The notes beneath the pieces are model-generated. The model had not been told where the DNA came from. It worked only from the letters and a program-made list of their open reading frames with translations, and did not search any database. Both the position numbers and the translations under genes were made by a program. From Streptomyces sp. NK08204 (GTDB taxonomy: Bacteria; Actinomycetota; Actinomycetes; Streptomycetales; Streptomycetaceae), in the NCBI RefSeq assembly GCF_020400585.1, contig NZ_JAINVF010000013.1, positions 62,001 to 126,000 on the forward strand: 64,000 nucleotides of DNA. Direction: 5' to 3'. How positions within the stretch are numbered: the stretch's first letter is position 1; each line of letters starts with the position of its first letter. Below are positions 28,801 to 34,792 of this stretch, one piece after another.

Positions 28801-30901
28801 TGCCGACGCCGACGGTGCGCTGGGGTTCTTCGGTGTGCCGGTGCCGTTCCCGGCACAGGCCGCCGGCGACGAGGCCGTCCAGGATGTGCTGCGCCGCAGC
28901 GACCGTCACCTCGAGCGAGTCCTGGCCAAGGGCGCCATGTTCTCGGACACCCTGTCGACACTCGTCGCGCAGGGGCTGTACCGGCCGAACGCGCCGCTGG
29001 TCGAGGTGTACTTCAACTACGTGCGGTCCTCGGCGGTCCGGCTCACGAATCTGGAGATCCTGCCGGCCGGCACGGGCTATTCGGATCTCGACCTGATGGT
29101 GACGATGACACCGGACGCCGGCCGGCTCCGGCTCGACTACAGCCTCGACATCCTGGACGAGGCCACCAGCACGGCGCTCGGGGAGGACTTCCTGCGGCTG
29201 CTCGCCGAGGCCGCCGAGGATCCCACCGCCCCGGCCCGTACCGGAGCCATGGTGGAGGGCCCGGCGCCCGAGCGCCCGGACACCACACCCGCTCAGCTCT
29301 GTGTCGCCGTCGCGGCGACGTTCGCGCTGGGCAACCTGCCCCTGCTGTGCCAGATGGCGCTGAGCGACAGGGCGGGCGGCGACGGGGCGGACGGCGGTGG
29401 GGCGGCGCCGGTCTCGGTCGCGGAAGCGCCCTACCACCAGGTGCTGGCAAGCCTGCAGGACCCCTCGGGGGTCTTCGCCGACCCGTCGACGGCGCTGGGC
29501 GTGGTGCTGCTCAGGGCGGCCGACCTGGAACGGTTCGGCCATGTGGACGACGCCCTTCTCGCCGAGCTCCGCACGCAGTATCCCGCCGCTCTGCGGGCCC
29601 TGTCCGAGCGGAGCAGGAAGCCGTTGATCGTCGGCTTCCTGCCCAGCGCACACCGTGACGAGCGGCTGGAGCGCTGGGAGCGTGACGTGGCGTCCGAGCT
29701 GTCGGAGCTTCCCGGCTTCGCGCTCCTGCTGCCCGACGACTGGACACGGCACCACGAGGTCGCAGAAGTCTTCGACGACAGGACGGACCAGCTGGCGCAT
29801 CTGCCGTTCACGCCGCAGTTCCAGGCGGCGGTTGCGCTCACGCTGGCCGAGACGGCCGAGGCCGTGCGCCGCACGCCGCCGAAGGTGATCGCCGTGGACG
29901 GAGACGAGACGCTGTGGAGCGGTGTGGCCGGGGAAAGCGGCCCCGACGGCGTGGACCTGGGGGGTGCCCGCGCGCTGCTGGCCCGCCGACTGCTCCAGTG
30001 GCGGGACGCCGGAACCCTGCTGATGCTGGTCAGCAACAACGACGAAGCCACGGTGCGAGCGGTGCTCGACCGCCCGGAGAGCGTTCTGCGGGCTGAGCAT
30101 TTCAGCGTGATCTCCGCGGAATGGGGTCGTAAGTCCGAGCGGTTGGCGCAGGCGGCGCGGACGCTCAACCTGGGCGTCGACAGTTTCCTGTTCCTCGACG
30201 ACAACCCGGTCGAGATCGCCGCCGTGCGTTCGGCACTGCCCGAGGTGCTTTCGGTGACCTGCCCTGCCGTCGACGAACTGGAGTCCTTCCTGTCCCGGCT
30301 GTGGCCGCTCGTCCCGGCGGCGGCGACCGCCGAGGACTCCCTGCGCGCCGCGTTCTACGAGCAGGAGCAGCAGCGTGAGGCGGCGCGTGGGCAGGCCGGC
30401 TTCCAGGAGTTCCTCGACCAGCTGGGACTGGAGGTCGACATCCGGCCGCTGACCGGTGACGACGTGCCGCGTGCGGCACAACTCGTCCGCCGCACCAATC
30501 AGTTCACCCTGCACGCCCGGTCGGGCGACGACGGCGACCTGGAGCGCTGGCGGCAGCAGGGCGAGGTGTGGATCGCCGCAGCCCGCGACCGGTTCGGAGA
30601 CTACGGCCAGATCGGGCTGGTCGCGGTCCGCCAGGACGGCGACCAGCTGGACGTCCTCGCCTGGATGCTCAGCTGCCGGGTACTGGGGCGCGGCGCCGAG
30701 GAGAGGTTCCTGCAGTGGCTGGCGGACCGGGCGGACGACCTCGACTGCGGCAAGGTGCGCCTGACGGCCTCGCAGACGCCCCGCAACATTCCGGCCCGGC
30801 GCCTGGTGGCCGCGCTCGGCGGCGGCGACCAGGACAGCAGGCTCCTGGAACTCGTGACGACTCCGGAGCACCTGCGGGCGTTCCGGTCCTGGCAGCAGTG
30901 A
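16856..30901 (+). CDS. Two-module type I PKS ending in C and FkbH domains
   Basis: 4,681 residues. Domain order (key residues): ACP (GLGSRE, Ser69); KS1 from 134 (Cys302); AT1 from 672 (GHSQGE, Ser764; YASHS 864-868, methylmalonyl type); DH1 (His1068, Asp1236; the usual Pro of HxxxGxxxxP is Ser1077); KR1 (NADPH loop about 1546, LDD 1631-1633, B-type); ACP (Ser1849); KS2 from 1911 (Cys2081); AT2 (GHGGQW; GHSLGE, Ser2540; FASHS 2640-2644, specificity unclear); DH2 (His2842, Pro2851, Asp3017); KR2 (about 3326, VDD 3414-3416); ACP (Ser3630); condensation domain (HHSVSD 3829-3834); then a full-length FkbH region with HAD motif DGDET 4348-4352 and LDDNP about 4447. No enoylreductase or thioesterase is present. 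A Gly-Ser-Asp repeat lies at 3877-3893. The stop overlaps the next start by one base. Confidence 0.95.
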   Translation: MLENKSPEPPVDPADMTFSPAPEDASGASIDNTPEAVRGWLTEAVADRTGVAPTEIAVDRPIAEFGLGSRELVALVGRLSLRIGRDLEPSLFYNHPSIAEVAEAVAGKGPDHPSAGPATPAPPRVPVAAEAADEIAVISMACRFPGGADTPDQLWRLLASGEEVISDVPAGRWDAQSLYDPDPEVSGKAYSLRGGFLSDIDRFDASFFGISPREAAAMDPQQRLLLETSWETIENAGMLPGALNGSSTGVYIGLYQSGYLASAGLEQLDGHVGTGSATSVASGRIAYALGLQGPAVTVDTACSSSLVALHLAARALASRECDVALAGGVTLMVTPRGHVEFSRLRGLSPSGQCKPFSSDADGVVWAEGCGLVMLKRLRDAHRDGDRVLAVIKATAINQDGRSQGLSAPNGLAQQRVIRAALDAAGLAPHDVDYVEAHGTGTLLGDPIEGDALGTVFGPGRPAEHPLGVGSLKSNVGHMQAAAGIGGVIKTVLALQHELLPASLHADNPTERVDWAGAGMQVLSRAQAWPRGHRVRRAGVSAFGISGTNAHVILEEAPDVPVASEAEPAAVQPSRRPDGEGSQLVLFPLSARTEPALHAQARRLLDAVTADPRLPLPAIAATLAHHRTHFEHRAVIAARHRDELVSGLRGLAAGEPATELVAGPHRVSAPGKLAFVFPGQGAQWAGMARDLLARSPLFADELDRCDAALSEHTQWSVTAVLRGDADAPSLERVDVVQPVLFAVMVALAAVWRANGVRPDAVVGHSQGEVAAACVAGALSLSDAAAVVALRSRALAGVVGAGGMAVVGLPSSEVETRLRDQDGRVSIAAVNSGRATVVAGESEALAALLAELEKEQVFTRALEVDYASHSAQVEPVREALLADLDGIVTYPTSVTWYSTVTEEPVRHELEADYWYRNLREPVRFASTVERMVADGYRYFVELSPHPSLVTSVQTIGEDAGHELTVVGSLRRDDDAVACLDRAAAELHAHGRMIDWRRIAPATDGEPARLPTYAWEPQRYWTDPDPASGSSGFLPRSAHPLLGIELRSVDATRWTFRNEWSPSTADWLVDHTVFGEVVVSGTTLAELCRAALETARPEEPAHLTDVLLLAPLVLPRSGSVEVSVEVVAAGPQDPLEVAVYSRPRGQELAGWVQNAAATASEPAVTDAGAPPRWPDGAQPCWDPQTYARLAEGGLGYGPAFQGVASAVRTGDDELLARLSLPSPQRDDMEGYPVHPALLDAALHVAAAFEEQGRVLLPFSVGQYVLRPGASGDVIASVRRTAGSADEVVLDVRLWDSDGFPAGCLTDVRLRAVNPSDVRGSRADDCLYEVVWTAVVPETAGAQPRDDKWTVAGDSSHPYAVAARQGLEAAGIRTADAVADAAGETLVRFWPLPGADTGTAEYVQELTSAGLADLQSLLALPPEQLPSRVLWVTCGAVATDATAPASGFAQSALWGLARTARSEHPELGLRLIDLDGLEAVRTPWPVLSRLVADSDEPELAVRGDALLVPRLMRSRSADDRATPEARREPLTDTAAEPPPPDGPVPTDGTVLVTGGLGGVGVHIARWLASRGVARLVLTSRRGPEDPRSAEVTAELSALGAEVEVAACDVADAEELARVIGQARPLRGVVHCAGVLDDGVLVEQTPQRFARVLRPKVAGAINLHHLTTDDPLDLFLLVSSAAGVVGSPGQGNYAAANVFLDRLAHHRRALGLPGVSVSFGAWAGTGLAADHADLERMARLGHGALSPDQACGLVERSLLRRAPHLVAWALDQRGLRDALAREGGATALWRSLLPPEKPARRDDAFAARLARLPQAERIERVLAVVCAEAARVLGLRSPDELRGDQPLSERGMDSLMAVELRNRIGARIGARLSATLLFDHPTPVRLADHLVSTVLRSDAQESRRAADPTRRESTSDEPIAVVSMACRLPGGADDPGVLWQVLEDGRDVVGPFPAQRWNVESLYDPDPEAEGKTYAREGGFLQDIETFDAAFFGITAREAAAMDPQQRLLLETTWEALERAGIVPAQLSGSTTGVYVGMFGSDYLAGSRLDQLDGYVSTGSALSVASGRLAYTLGLHGPALTVDTACSSSLVAVHLAAQALRSGECDLALAGGVTLMVTPQTFVEFSRLRGLSPTSRCRSFSDDADGAVWAEGAGMVVLKRLTDARRDGDQVLAVLRGTAVNQDGRSQGLAAPNGPAQEQVIRKALDLSGLAPADIDYIEAHGTGTTLGDPIEANALMSVFGASRPTGRPLYLGSLKSNMGHLQAASGVAGLIKVVLALRHGSLPRTLHAERPSRHVDWDSGELQLLQEDVAWPSGPRLRRAGVSAFGISGTNAHVIVEEAREETAAHQSDPSDGTDEGTAPRQLFVLSARDDAALRGQATGLAAHLGALGSSGPALRDIGYTLARRRSHFERRAAVLASDRDGLLAGLDAVAQGRVHPDVIRSPARETPAGKVAFVFSGHGGQWPGMGSELLTESTAFREALSALDDAIRRHAGWSVLEALRGAAKAPDLERTDILQPALFAFNAALAAAWQSLGVSADAVVGHSLGEIAAAYAAGALSADDAAAVVTRRARAVVPLAGRGGLISVELPLSEVEERLTAYQGRLFVGAVNSAGSIAVSGDIDALTGLQGELAEEGVPVRRLTTPFASHSPLMAPLRAELVSELSEVRGRHTSIPFYSTVLAEPTAGDGLDAEYWYANLSRPVRFADTVRRMLEDGYRYFVELSPHPTLGAAIESVAQESGVAAVSVGSLRRDAGGRDSLLRHLGRLYSVGHEPDWSAQHPTGALAELPTYAFERERYWLTAAPALPSGAGRTPLVDTRIEASDAPGRHIFQTDLDTQNSQFGYLLDHRVAGEVWLPAAAFLEMALEAASGLRDGEEVRLADVRFEAPLKLPAGQGVRLQLVLQPEHDAGRDFTIASTVPSESRSGWTRHVSGRVVLGAAAEEGAGTRTRPGDAWDGSLEALRAQCPAEADLSGVYAALTALGIDYGPSFRRLEQGWQAETTALGRLAVSPRGGYLLHPAVLDSAFHTAALPLGAPEGRALVPTGVGRLRFSKPRTAPAWVACRLRAVDRDAVTLDLLLLDEQEQEVLRIEEFELSALSPLDASLYEVEWQPRPTAQAQPAQGPWLILADDRGVGARLSALLGPLPHVVAVKGDTFAAEAPGRFRIDPQNPQHLTRLLDEAFPAGGPEQVVHLFSLDAPGVDSVETAEEAAALGCLSTLHLARVLTQGRRGRVPRLFLVVRGTQPAGGSEVTAPEQALAWGFGLALAQEYPQLATTLIDLPPSGGVDALLTQLLQADDEYLVALRESGRLVPRLVRSRQDGVGHGEPATDGTFLITGGLGGLGRVAAERLVHRGVRRLALMTRSAPDAEAESWAEELRARGVTVHLARADVADPQGLAAALDRVRELGPITGIVHAAGVVDDATVANLSDERVLRVLAPKVLGTVLLTRLVPEAESLVLFSSVAGVLGSAGQSPYSAANAFQNAWAHHLALAGRQALSLDWGAWAGVGLVTKSATRTESTRRSGLVAFSPEEGGDLFERVLSMTGLRQLVPARLDWEALALDPDVARSRPMLRGLITSPAAGPDSDELVARVLGAATAGEQRELLEGYVREMVGEVVGGLPQATPTASLKALGLDSLMTVRLRNSFVRDLGVELPTTAAFSAADIRGLAQLLLSALTAQGSPARPATAPDERQPAGDVPETELRPAPRDVTRLVRSAQQGTPGSAHAVGVAVRLGAQATQERLTGVLTRLAARHAALRTAIVAGEGREQQLRIDKHVPASRLLRWTELGDGAELDVDARLRALVEQPFDLTTAPLWRFELLDGGDEGQTLLFCAHHSVSDLQSLLLVTAEIDAELAGATLGDAVTNRDIDLLLEAQTQQAPADGSDGSDGSDGSDGSDGTTDDWHESFIGAARLDLTLAKERPAERSYRAGSVTLTLPDRLMARVSDQASRLAITPAAFCLGVLTVLLARRQERDRFVLAVPVDTRIHADADGALGFFGVPVPFPAQAAGDEAVQDVLRRSDRHLERVLAKGAMFSDTLSTLVAQGLYRPNAPLVEVYFNYVRSSAVRLTNLEILPAGTGYSDLDLMVTMTPDAGRLRLDYSLDILDEATSTALGEDFLRLLAEAAEDPTAPARTGAMVEGPAPERPDTTPAQLCVAVAATFALGNLPLLCQMALSDRAGGDGADGGGAAPVSVAEAPYHQVLASLQDPSGVFADPSTALGVVLLRAADLERFGHVDDALLAELRTQYPAALRALSERSRKPLIVGFLPSAHRDERLERWERDVASELSELPGFALLLPDDWTRHHEVAEVFDDRTDQLAHLPFTPQFQAAVALTLAETAEAVRRTPPKVIAVDGDETLWSGVAGESGPDGVDLGGARALLARRLLQWRDAGTLLMLVSNNDEATVRAVLDRPESVLRAEHFSVISAEWGRKSERLAQAARTLNLGVDSFLFLDDNPVEIAAVRSALPEVLSVTCPAVDELESFLSRLWPLVPAAATAEDSLRAAFYEQEQQREAARGQAGFQEFLDQLGLEVDIRPLTGDDVPRAAQLVRRTNQFTLHARSGDDGDLERWRQQGEVWIAAARDRFGDYGQIGLVAVRQDGDQLDVLAWMLSCRVLGRGAEERFLQWLADRADDLDCGKVRLTASQTPRNIPARRLVAALGGGDQDSRLLELVTTPEHLRAFRSWQQ
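28484..28537 (+). repeat. 9-bp tandem repeat coding a Gly-Ser-Asp linker
   Basis: The unit gacggctcg occurs five times perfectly (28484-28528), followed by one variant copy. It encodes an Asp-Gly-Ser stretch within the condensation domain region of the PKS (residues 3877-3893). It is in frame, so copy-number change would alter linker length without breaking translation. Confidence 0.9.
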
Positions 30902-33231
30902 TGGCGAACACAGACACACACGGCGAAGGGCTCCCCGTGCAGCAGAACAACGAGGACAGGCCGGCTCGGGCAGCAGATCCCGGTCAGCGGCTGATCGGCG
31001 AGGCCATCGAGCGGGGCGGAACCGCGCTCAGCGTGACGGACCTGCTCGCACGAGTGCTCCCCTCAGCGGCCCCAGCGGCCCCCCGACCGGCGGCGCGCAC
31101 AGCCGCGGAGGTCGCACGGCCGAAAGACGCGGACGAACTGGCCGCGGCCATCGCCACCTTGGCCGGCCGCCACCTGGAGGCGGCGGTGGGGCCGGAGACC
31201 GACTTCTTCGAGGCGGGCGGAACGTCCGTCGGGGCAGTGGAACTGGTCGCGTCAGTGGCCCGCGAGCTCGGGGTGGAGCTCACCCTGGACGACGTGTTCG
31301 CCGACGCCCGGCCGCGGCGTCTCGCCGAGCGCTGGCTCGCAGCCAACGGAGCCGACGACTCCAAGCGGCCCACGCCCGCGCCCCGCGCCGTACGTGCCAG
31401 CACCGGGGACGACGACCTCGACCTCATCCTGGCCGACCTGGCCCTCGCCGACGACCTGCCGTGGGCGGCTCCCCCGGAGCCCGTCCCGCCCCGCCGCGTG
31501 CTGCTGACCGGAGCGACGGGTTTCCTCGGCGGCCACATGCTCCTCGATCTGCTGCGGCACAGCGACGCGCACGTGTACTGCCTGGTGCGCGCCGGCGACG
31601 AGTCGGAAGGGCTCCAGCGCCTCGGTGCGGCGCTGACCGGCTACTCACTGCCGTGGTCCGCCGAGATCCGCAGGCGGGTGAGCGTCCTGCCGGGCGACCT
31701 CCGCAAGCCGAACCTCGGCCTGACGGCCGATCGATGGAACGAGCTGGCCCAGGAGCTGGACGCGGTCGTGAGCGTGGGCGCGGCGGTGGACTTCCTGCGC
31801 GGCTACCCGTCGTTGCGGCAGAGCAACGTGCTGGGAGCGCTCGCGCTGGCGGAACTGGCGGCGGCCGGACGGCCCAAGCCGCTGCACCACATCTCGTCGA
31901 TCGCGGTGTTCAACGAGGTCGGCATCGCCTCCATGGGCGAGGACGACCCCCTCGCGCACATCGACCGCCTCGTCGCCGGCTACGACAAGTCGAAGTGGGC
32001 CGCGGAGGCCGCACTGCGGCGGGCCCGTGATCACGGTCTGGTGGTCACGGTACTGCGGCCAGGCGGTATCGGCGGGCACACCAGGACAGGCGCCTACAAC
32101 TCCCAGGACCTCAGCAGCGGGCTGCTCTCGGCCTTCAGCCGCTTCCGCAGCGTCCCCGCGTTCCGCTACCTCAACGCCGCCCCCGTGGACTGGGTGAGCC
32201 GAGTGGCGGTGGCCGTCATCTGTGAGCCCAGCGCCTGGGGATACAACTACAACCTGACCGGCACCCCGAACACCCTCGACGACGTCGTGCGGGACATGAG
32301 CCTGGGCGGCATGAACGTCCGGGTGCAGGACTGGGACGAGTGGCGAGCCGACACCCTGACCCGTCTCGAGGCCGAGCCGATACCCGAACTCGACTTCCTG
32401 ACACGGGTGTTGCAGAGCCCGACGGCACTGAAGCTGTGCGAAGCGACGCTGACGGGACCCGCGGCCACGGGCAGGCGCACCGAGGCCTTCGTGGCCGCGC
32501 AGGGCCTCACACCCGCCGCGCGGTACGACACCCAGGCACAGCTGAAGACGTTCGAGAGGCTGGCGCACGACGGTCTCGCCCGGCTGCCCGAGCGGGCCGA
32601 CACGCCGTACCTCTGGTTCTCCGAGACGATGGAGGGGAGCCTGGGTCCTGCGGGCCAACCCGCCGAGAGTGCCTGCACGCTGTCGCTGACCCTGTCGATC
32701 GCCAGCATGTACCAGCTCATCCGCGAGCGTCGGGTCGACGTCGCAGGCGAGCTCCGCTGCACTCTGATGCATGCGGAGCCGCTCGTGGTGGAGCACGGTG
32801 ACCTCTGGGTCCGGCCGCAGGAGGGGATCCCGGAGCGGCACGGCCTGCGCCACCCGCTGCTCAGGTACCGGCTGACGCTGCGCGACGCAGACGGGCAGCG
32901 CTGGTGGTTGGAGGGCCGGAAGTTCGCCCGCGCCCGGCGTGATCTGTGGCGGCAGACGCGAGCACTGACCGTGGCGATCGGCCGTGCGGGCGAGCCCGCC
33001 CACCTGGCAGGTGAGGTCGTCGTGCCGGCCGAGAGCTACCTGCGCGAACAGATCGACGGCATCCGTGTGAACCCGCGCCTGTCCCCCCAGGAGCAGCGGA
33101 TCGCCAAGCTGACGTGGCTGCTCTGGTTCGGCCGGGAAATCGGCATCGGACTGCTCGGCCCGTTCACCCGGGTGGGTGCGGACCTGCTCGACATACGCCG
33201 GAACCTGACACTGACGGAGCGCCCGCGATGA
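30901..33231 (+). CDS. Carrier protein - thioester reductase with extra C-terminal domain
   Basis: 776 residues, ATG overlapping the PKS stop (TGATG), so translation is coupled. A carrier domain with Ser109 (FFEAGGTSVGAVEL) is followed by a thioester-reductase Rossmann domain from about residue 200 (LLTGATGFLGG; catalytic Tyr361 and Lys365 in YDKSKWAAE). Such domains release carrier-bound chains as aldehydes or alcohols with NAD(P)H. From about residue 590 a separate domain (FSETMEGSLGP, HPLLRYRLTLRDADGQRWWL, EGRKFARARRDLW) resembles the region that follows the oxidoreductase in large GMC oxidoreductase-hydrolase fusion proteins. Its role is unknown. The carrier domain could hold the glyceryl unit made by the FkbH domain. 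Confidence 0.85.
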   Translation: MANTDTHGEGLPVQQNNEDRPARAADPGQRLIGEAIERGGTALSVTDLLARVLPSAAPAAPRPAARTAAEVARPKDADELAAAIATLAGRHLEAAVGPETDFFEAGGTSVGAVELVASVARELGVELTLDDVFADARPRRLAERWLAANGADDSKRPTPAPRAVRASTGDDDLDLILADLALADDLPWAAPPEPVPPRRVLLTGATGFLGGHMLLDLLRHSDAHVYCLVRAGDESEGLQRLGAALTGYSLPWSAEIRRRVSVLPGDLRKPNLGLTADRWNELAQELDAVVSVGAAVDFLRGYPSLRQSNVLGALALAELAAAGRPKPLHHISSIAVFNEVGIASMGEDDPLAHIDRLVAGYDKSKWAAEAALRRARDHGLVVTVLRPGGIGGHTRTGAYNSQDLSSGLLSAFSRFRSVPAFRYLNAAPVDWVSRVAVAVICEPSAWGYNYNLTGTPNTLDDVVRDMSLGGMNVRVQDWDEWRADTLTRLEAEPIPELDFLTRVLQSPTALKLCEATLTGPAATGRRTEAFVAAQGLTPAARYDTQAQLKTFERLAHDGLARLPERADTPYLWFSETMEGSLGPAGQPAESACTLSLTLSIASMYQLIRERRVDVAGELRCTLMHAEPLVVEHGDLWVRPQEGIPERHGLRHPLLRYRLTLRDADGQRWWLEGRKFARARRDLWRQTRALTVAIGRAGEPAHLAGEVVVPAESYLREQIDGIRVNPRLSPQEQRIAKLTWLLWFGREIGIGLLGPFTRVGADLLDIRRNLTLTERPR

Positions 33232-34307
33232 CCCTGCGACCGCTGTACGCACGCCTCGCGGAGGCGCGCGTGGAAGAGATGCCGTTCGTCACCAAGGACG
33301 GGTTCAGGCTCGGCCTGACCCGGGTCGCCACCGACGACACCGACCGGCCCGCCGTACTGCTGCTGCACGGCCACACCGCCTCGTCCGACATGTTCCTGCT
33401 GCCCGAGACCCGCAACCTGGTCGAGGTACTGCTGGACGCGGGTTACGAGCCGTGGCTGCTGGACTGGCGCGGCAGCTGCCGCCTTCCCTACAACGAGACG
33501 GGGCGTCGGTACACCTATGACGACGTCGCCCTGTATGACATCCCCGAGGCCGTGGCGCGCATCCGGCAGCGGATCGGCACCCGGCCGCTGTTCGTGGTGG
33601 CGCACTGCATCGGCGCGCTCGCGCTGTCGATGAGCATGACCGCGGGCCTGGTGCCCGGGCTCGCCGGCGTGGTGGCGCAGGGCGTGTTCCTGACGCCGAA
33701 GCTGGCCGGACGGACCTCGCTGCGCATGACCCTGGGCAGCGAGCTGCTGCGGTCCCGCATGGACCACGTACCCGTGGACTTCCGCAAGGTCGGCTTCCGG
33801 TCGCGTCACACGTTGCTGTTCGCCCTGGCCTCCCGCAAGGCGACCTGTCCGGACCCCACCTGCCAGATCCTGCACAACTCCGCCTGGGGCATGGGGGCTT
33901 CGCTGTTCGTGCACGAGAATCTCTCGGCGGCCACGCACAACCGGCTGGCTGAGCTGATGGGCCCGGCACCCTTGTGGATCTGGCCGCATCTGCGGCGCAT
34001 CGCACTGGCGCGCAGCGTCGTGCGCTGGCACCACGGTGACGACCGCTACCGCGCGCTGCCGGCGAACGCCCTCGACCAGGCCTCTCGTATCGACTGCCCC
34101 GTGCTGCTGCTGTCCGGCAGCGAGAACGGACTCTGGCTGAACTCGCAGGAGCTCTGCCACGAGGTGCTGACCGCCAGGCAGCCGCAGCTGGACGTGACCT
34201 ACACCGAGGTCCCCGGCTACGGCCACCTCGACATGTTCATCGGTCGTGGCGCGGCGCTCGACGTGTTCGGACACGTCCTCGACTTCCTCGGCAGGACCGG
34301 TGACTGA
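33228..34307 (+). CDS. Alpha/beta hydrolase with Cys nucleophile
   Basis: 359 residues; ATG overlaps the reductase stop by 4 nt (ATGA). The hydrolase core is clear: oxyanion strand LLLHGHTASSDMF, the WLLDWRGSCRLPYN loop, the nucleophile elbow VAHCIGALAL with Cys127 where Ser is usual, and a terminal His in VPGYGHLDMFIG. The sequence resembles the hydrolase module found behind GMC oxidoreductases in large fusion proteins, the same family whose linker domain is present at the end of the upstream protein. Possible roles are chain release, lactone formation or ester editing. No signal peptide is visible. Confidence 0.85.
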   Translation: MTLRPLYARLAEARVEEMPFVTKDGFRLGLTRVATDDTDRPAVLLLHGHTASSDMFLLPETRNLVEVLLDAGYEPWLLDWRGSCRLPYNETGRRYTYDDVALYDIPEAVARIRQRIGTRPLFVVAHCIGALALSMSMTAGLVPGLAGVVAQGVFLTPKLAGRTSLRMTLGSELLRSRMDHVPVDFRKVGFRSRHTLLFALASRKATCPDPTCQILHNSAWGMGASLFVHENLSAATHNRLAELMGPAPLWIWPHLRRIALARSVVRWHHGDDRYRALPANALDQASRIDCPVLLLSGSENGLWLNSQELCHEVLTARQPQLDVTYTEVPGYGHLDMFIGRGAALDVFGHVLDFLGRTGD

Positions 34308-34378
34308 GCGTCGGTGACCGAGCGAAGGACCCGCACTCCCACGCCGGCCTCGATCACGACGCAGGAGGGCACGACGCC

Positions 34379-34716
34379 ATGGCTCGATGCGAAGTCGGAC
34401 GCGCCCGGCCGACGTTCGACGACGAGGACCGCCACGACGGTGTCCCGCCGGTGCTCGTCCACCGATGGACGGCCGGCCGACACCGCTGGGACCACCGGAT
34501 GGCTCACCTCGCCGCGCAGCGACGGGTGACCCGGCCGGATCTGCGTGGGTACGGCGAAAGCGACGGCAGGGCGCACACGATCGAGGAGACGGCACCTGCC
34601 CGGACGCCGTGGTCCGCCTCGTCGGCGCCGGTCACGAACCGCCGGTGGCGAGACCCGCCGCGGTGACGTCGGCGATCGACCGACTCCTCTCGGCCGGCGC
34701 GTCCGTCACCCCGTAG
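34379..34716 (+). pseudogene. Decayed alpha/beta hydrolase
   Basis: The frame at 34379-34590 encodes DGVPPVLVHRWTAGRHRWDH, then MAHLAAQRRVTRPDLRGYGESDGRA; this is the N-terminal core of an ordinary alpha/beta hydrolase with one Gly of the HGW motif changed to Arg. After about 34590 the match jumps to another frame, which encodes CPDAVVRLVGAGHEPPVARP and then ends at TAG 34716, the C-terminal His region. The middle of the enzyme, including the nucleophile, is missing. This points to a large deletion plus frameshift. Confidence 0.7.
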
Positions 34717-34792
34717 CGCCCGCCTCACCCAGCATCCCGAGCGTGCGCGAAATCCGGCGCGACCGCTCCTCCCTCCCTAGGAGTGCACTCTC

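Noticed and set aside
25865..30919. A 1,684-codon open frame antisense to the PKS
   Set aside because: It lies opposite catalytic domains with clear motifs. Its translation is rich in Arg, Gly, Gln and His without any fold signature, as expected for the complement of high-GC coding DNA.
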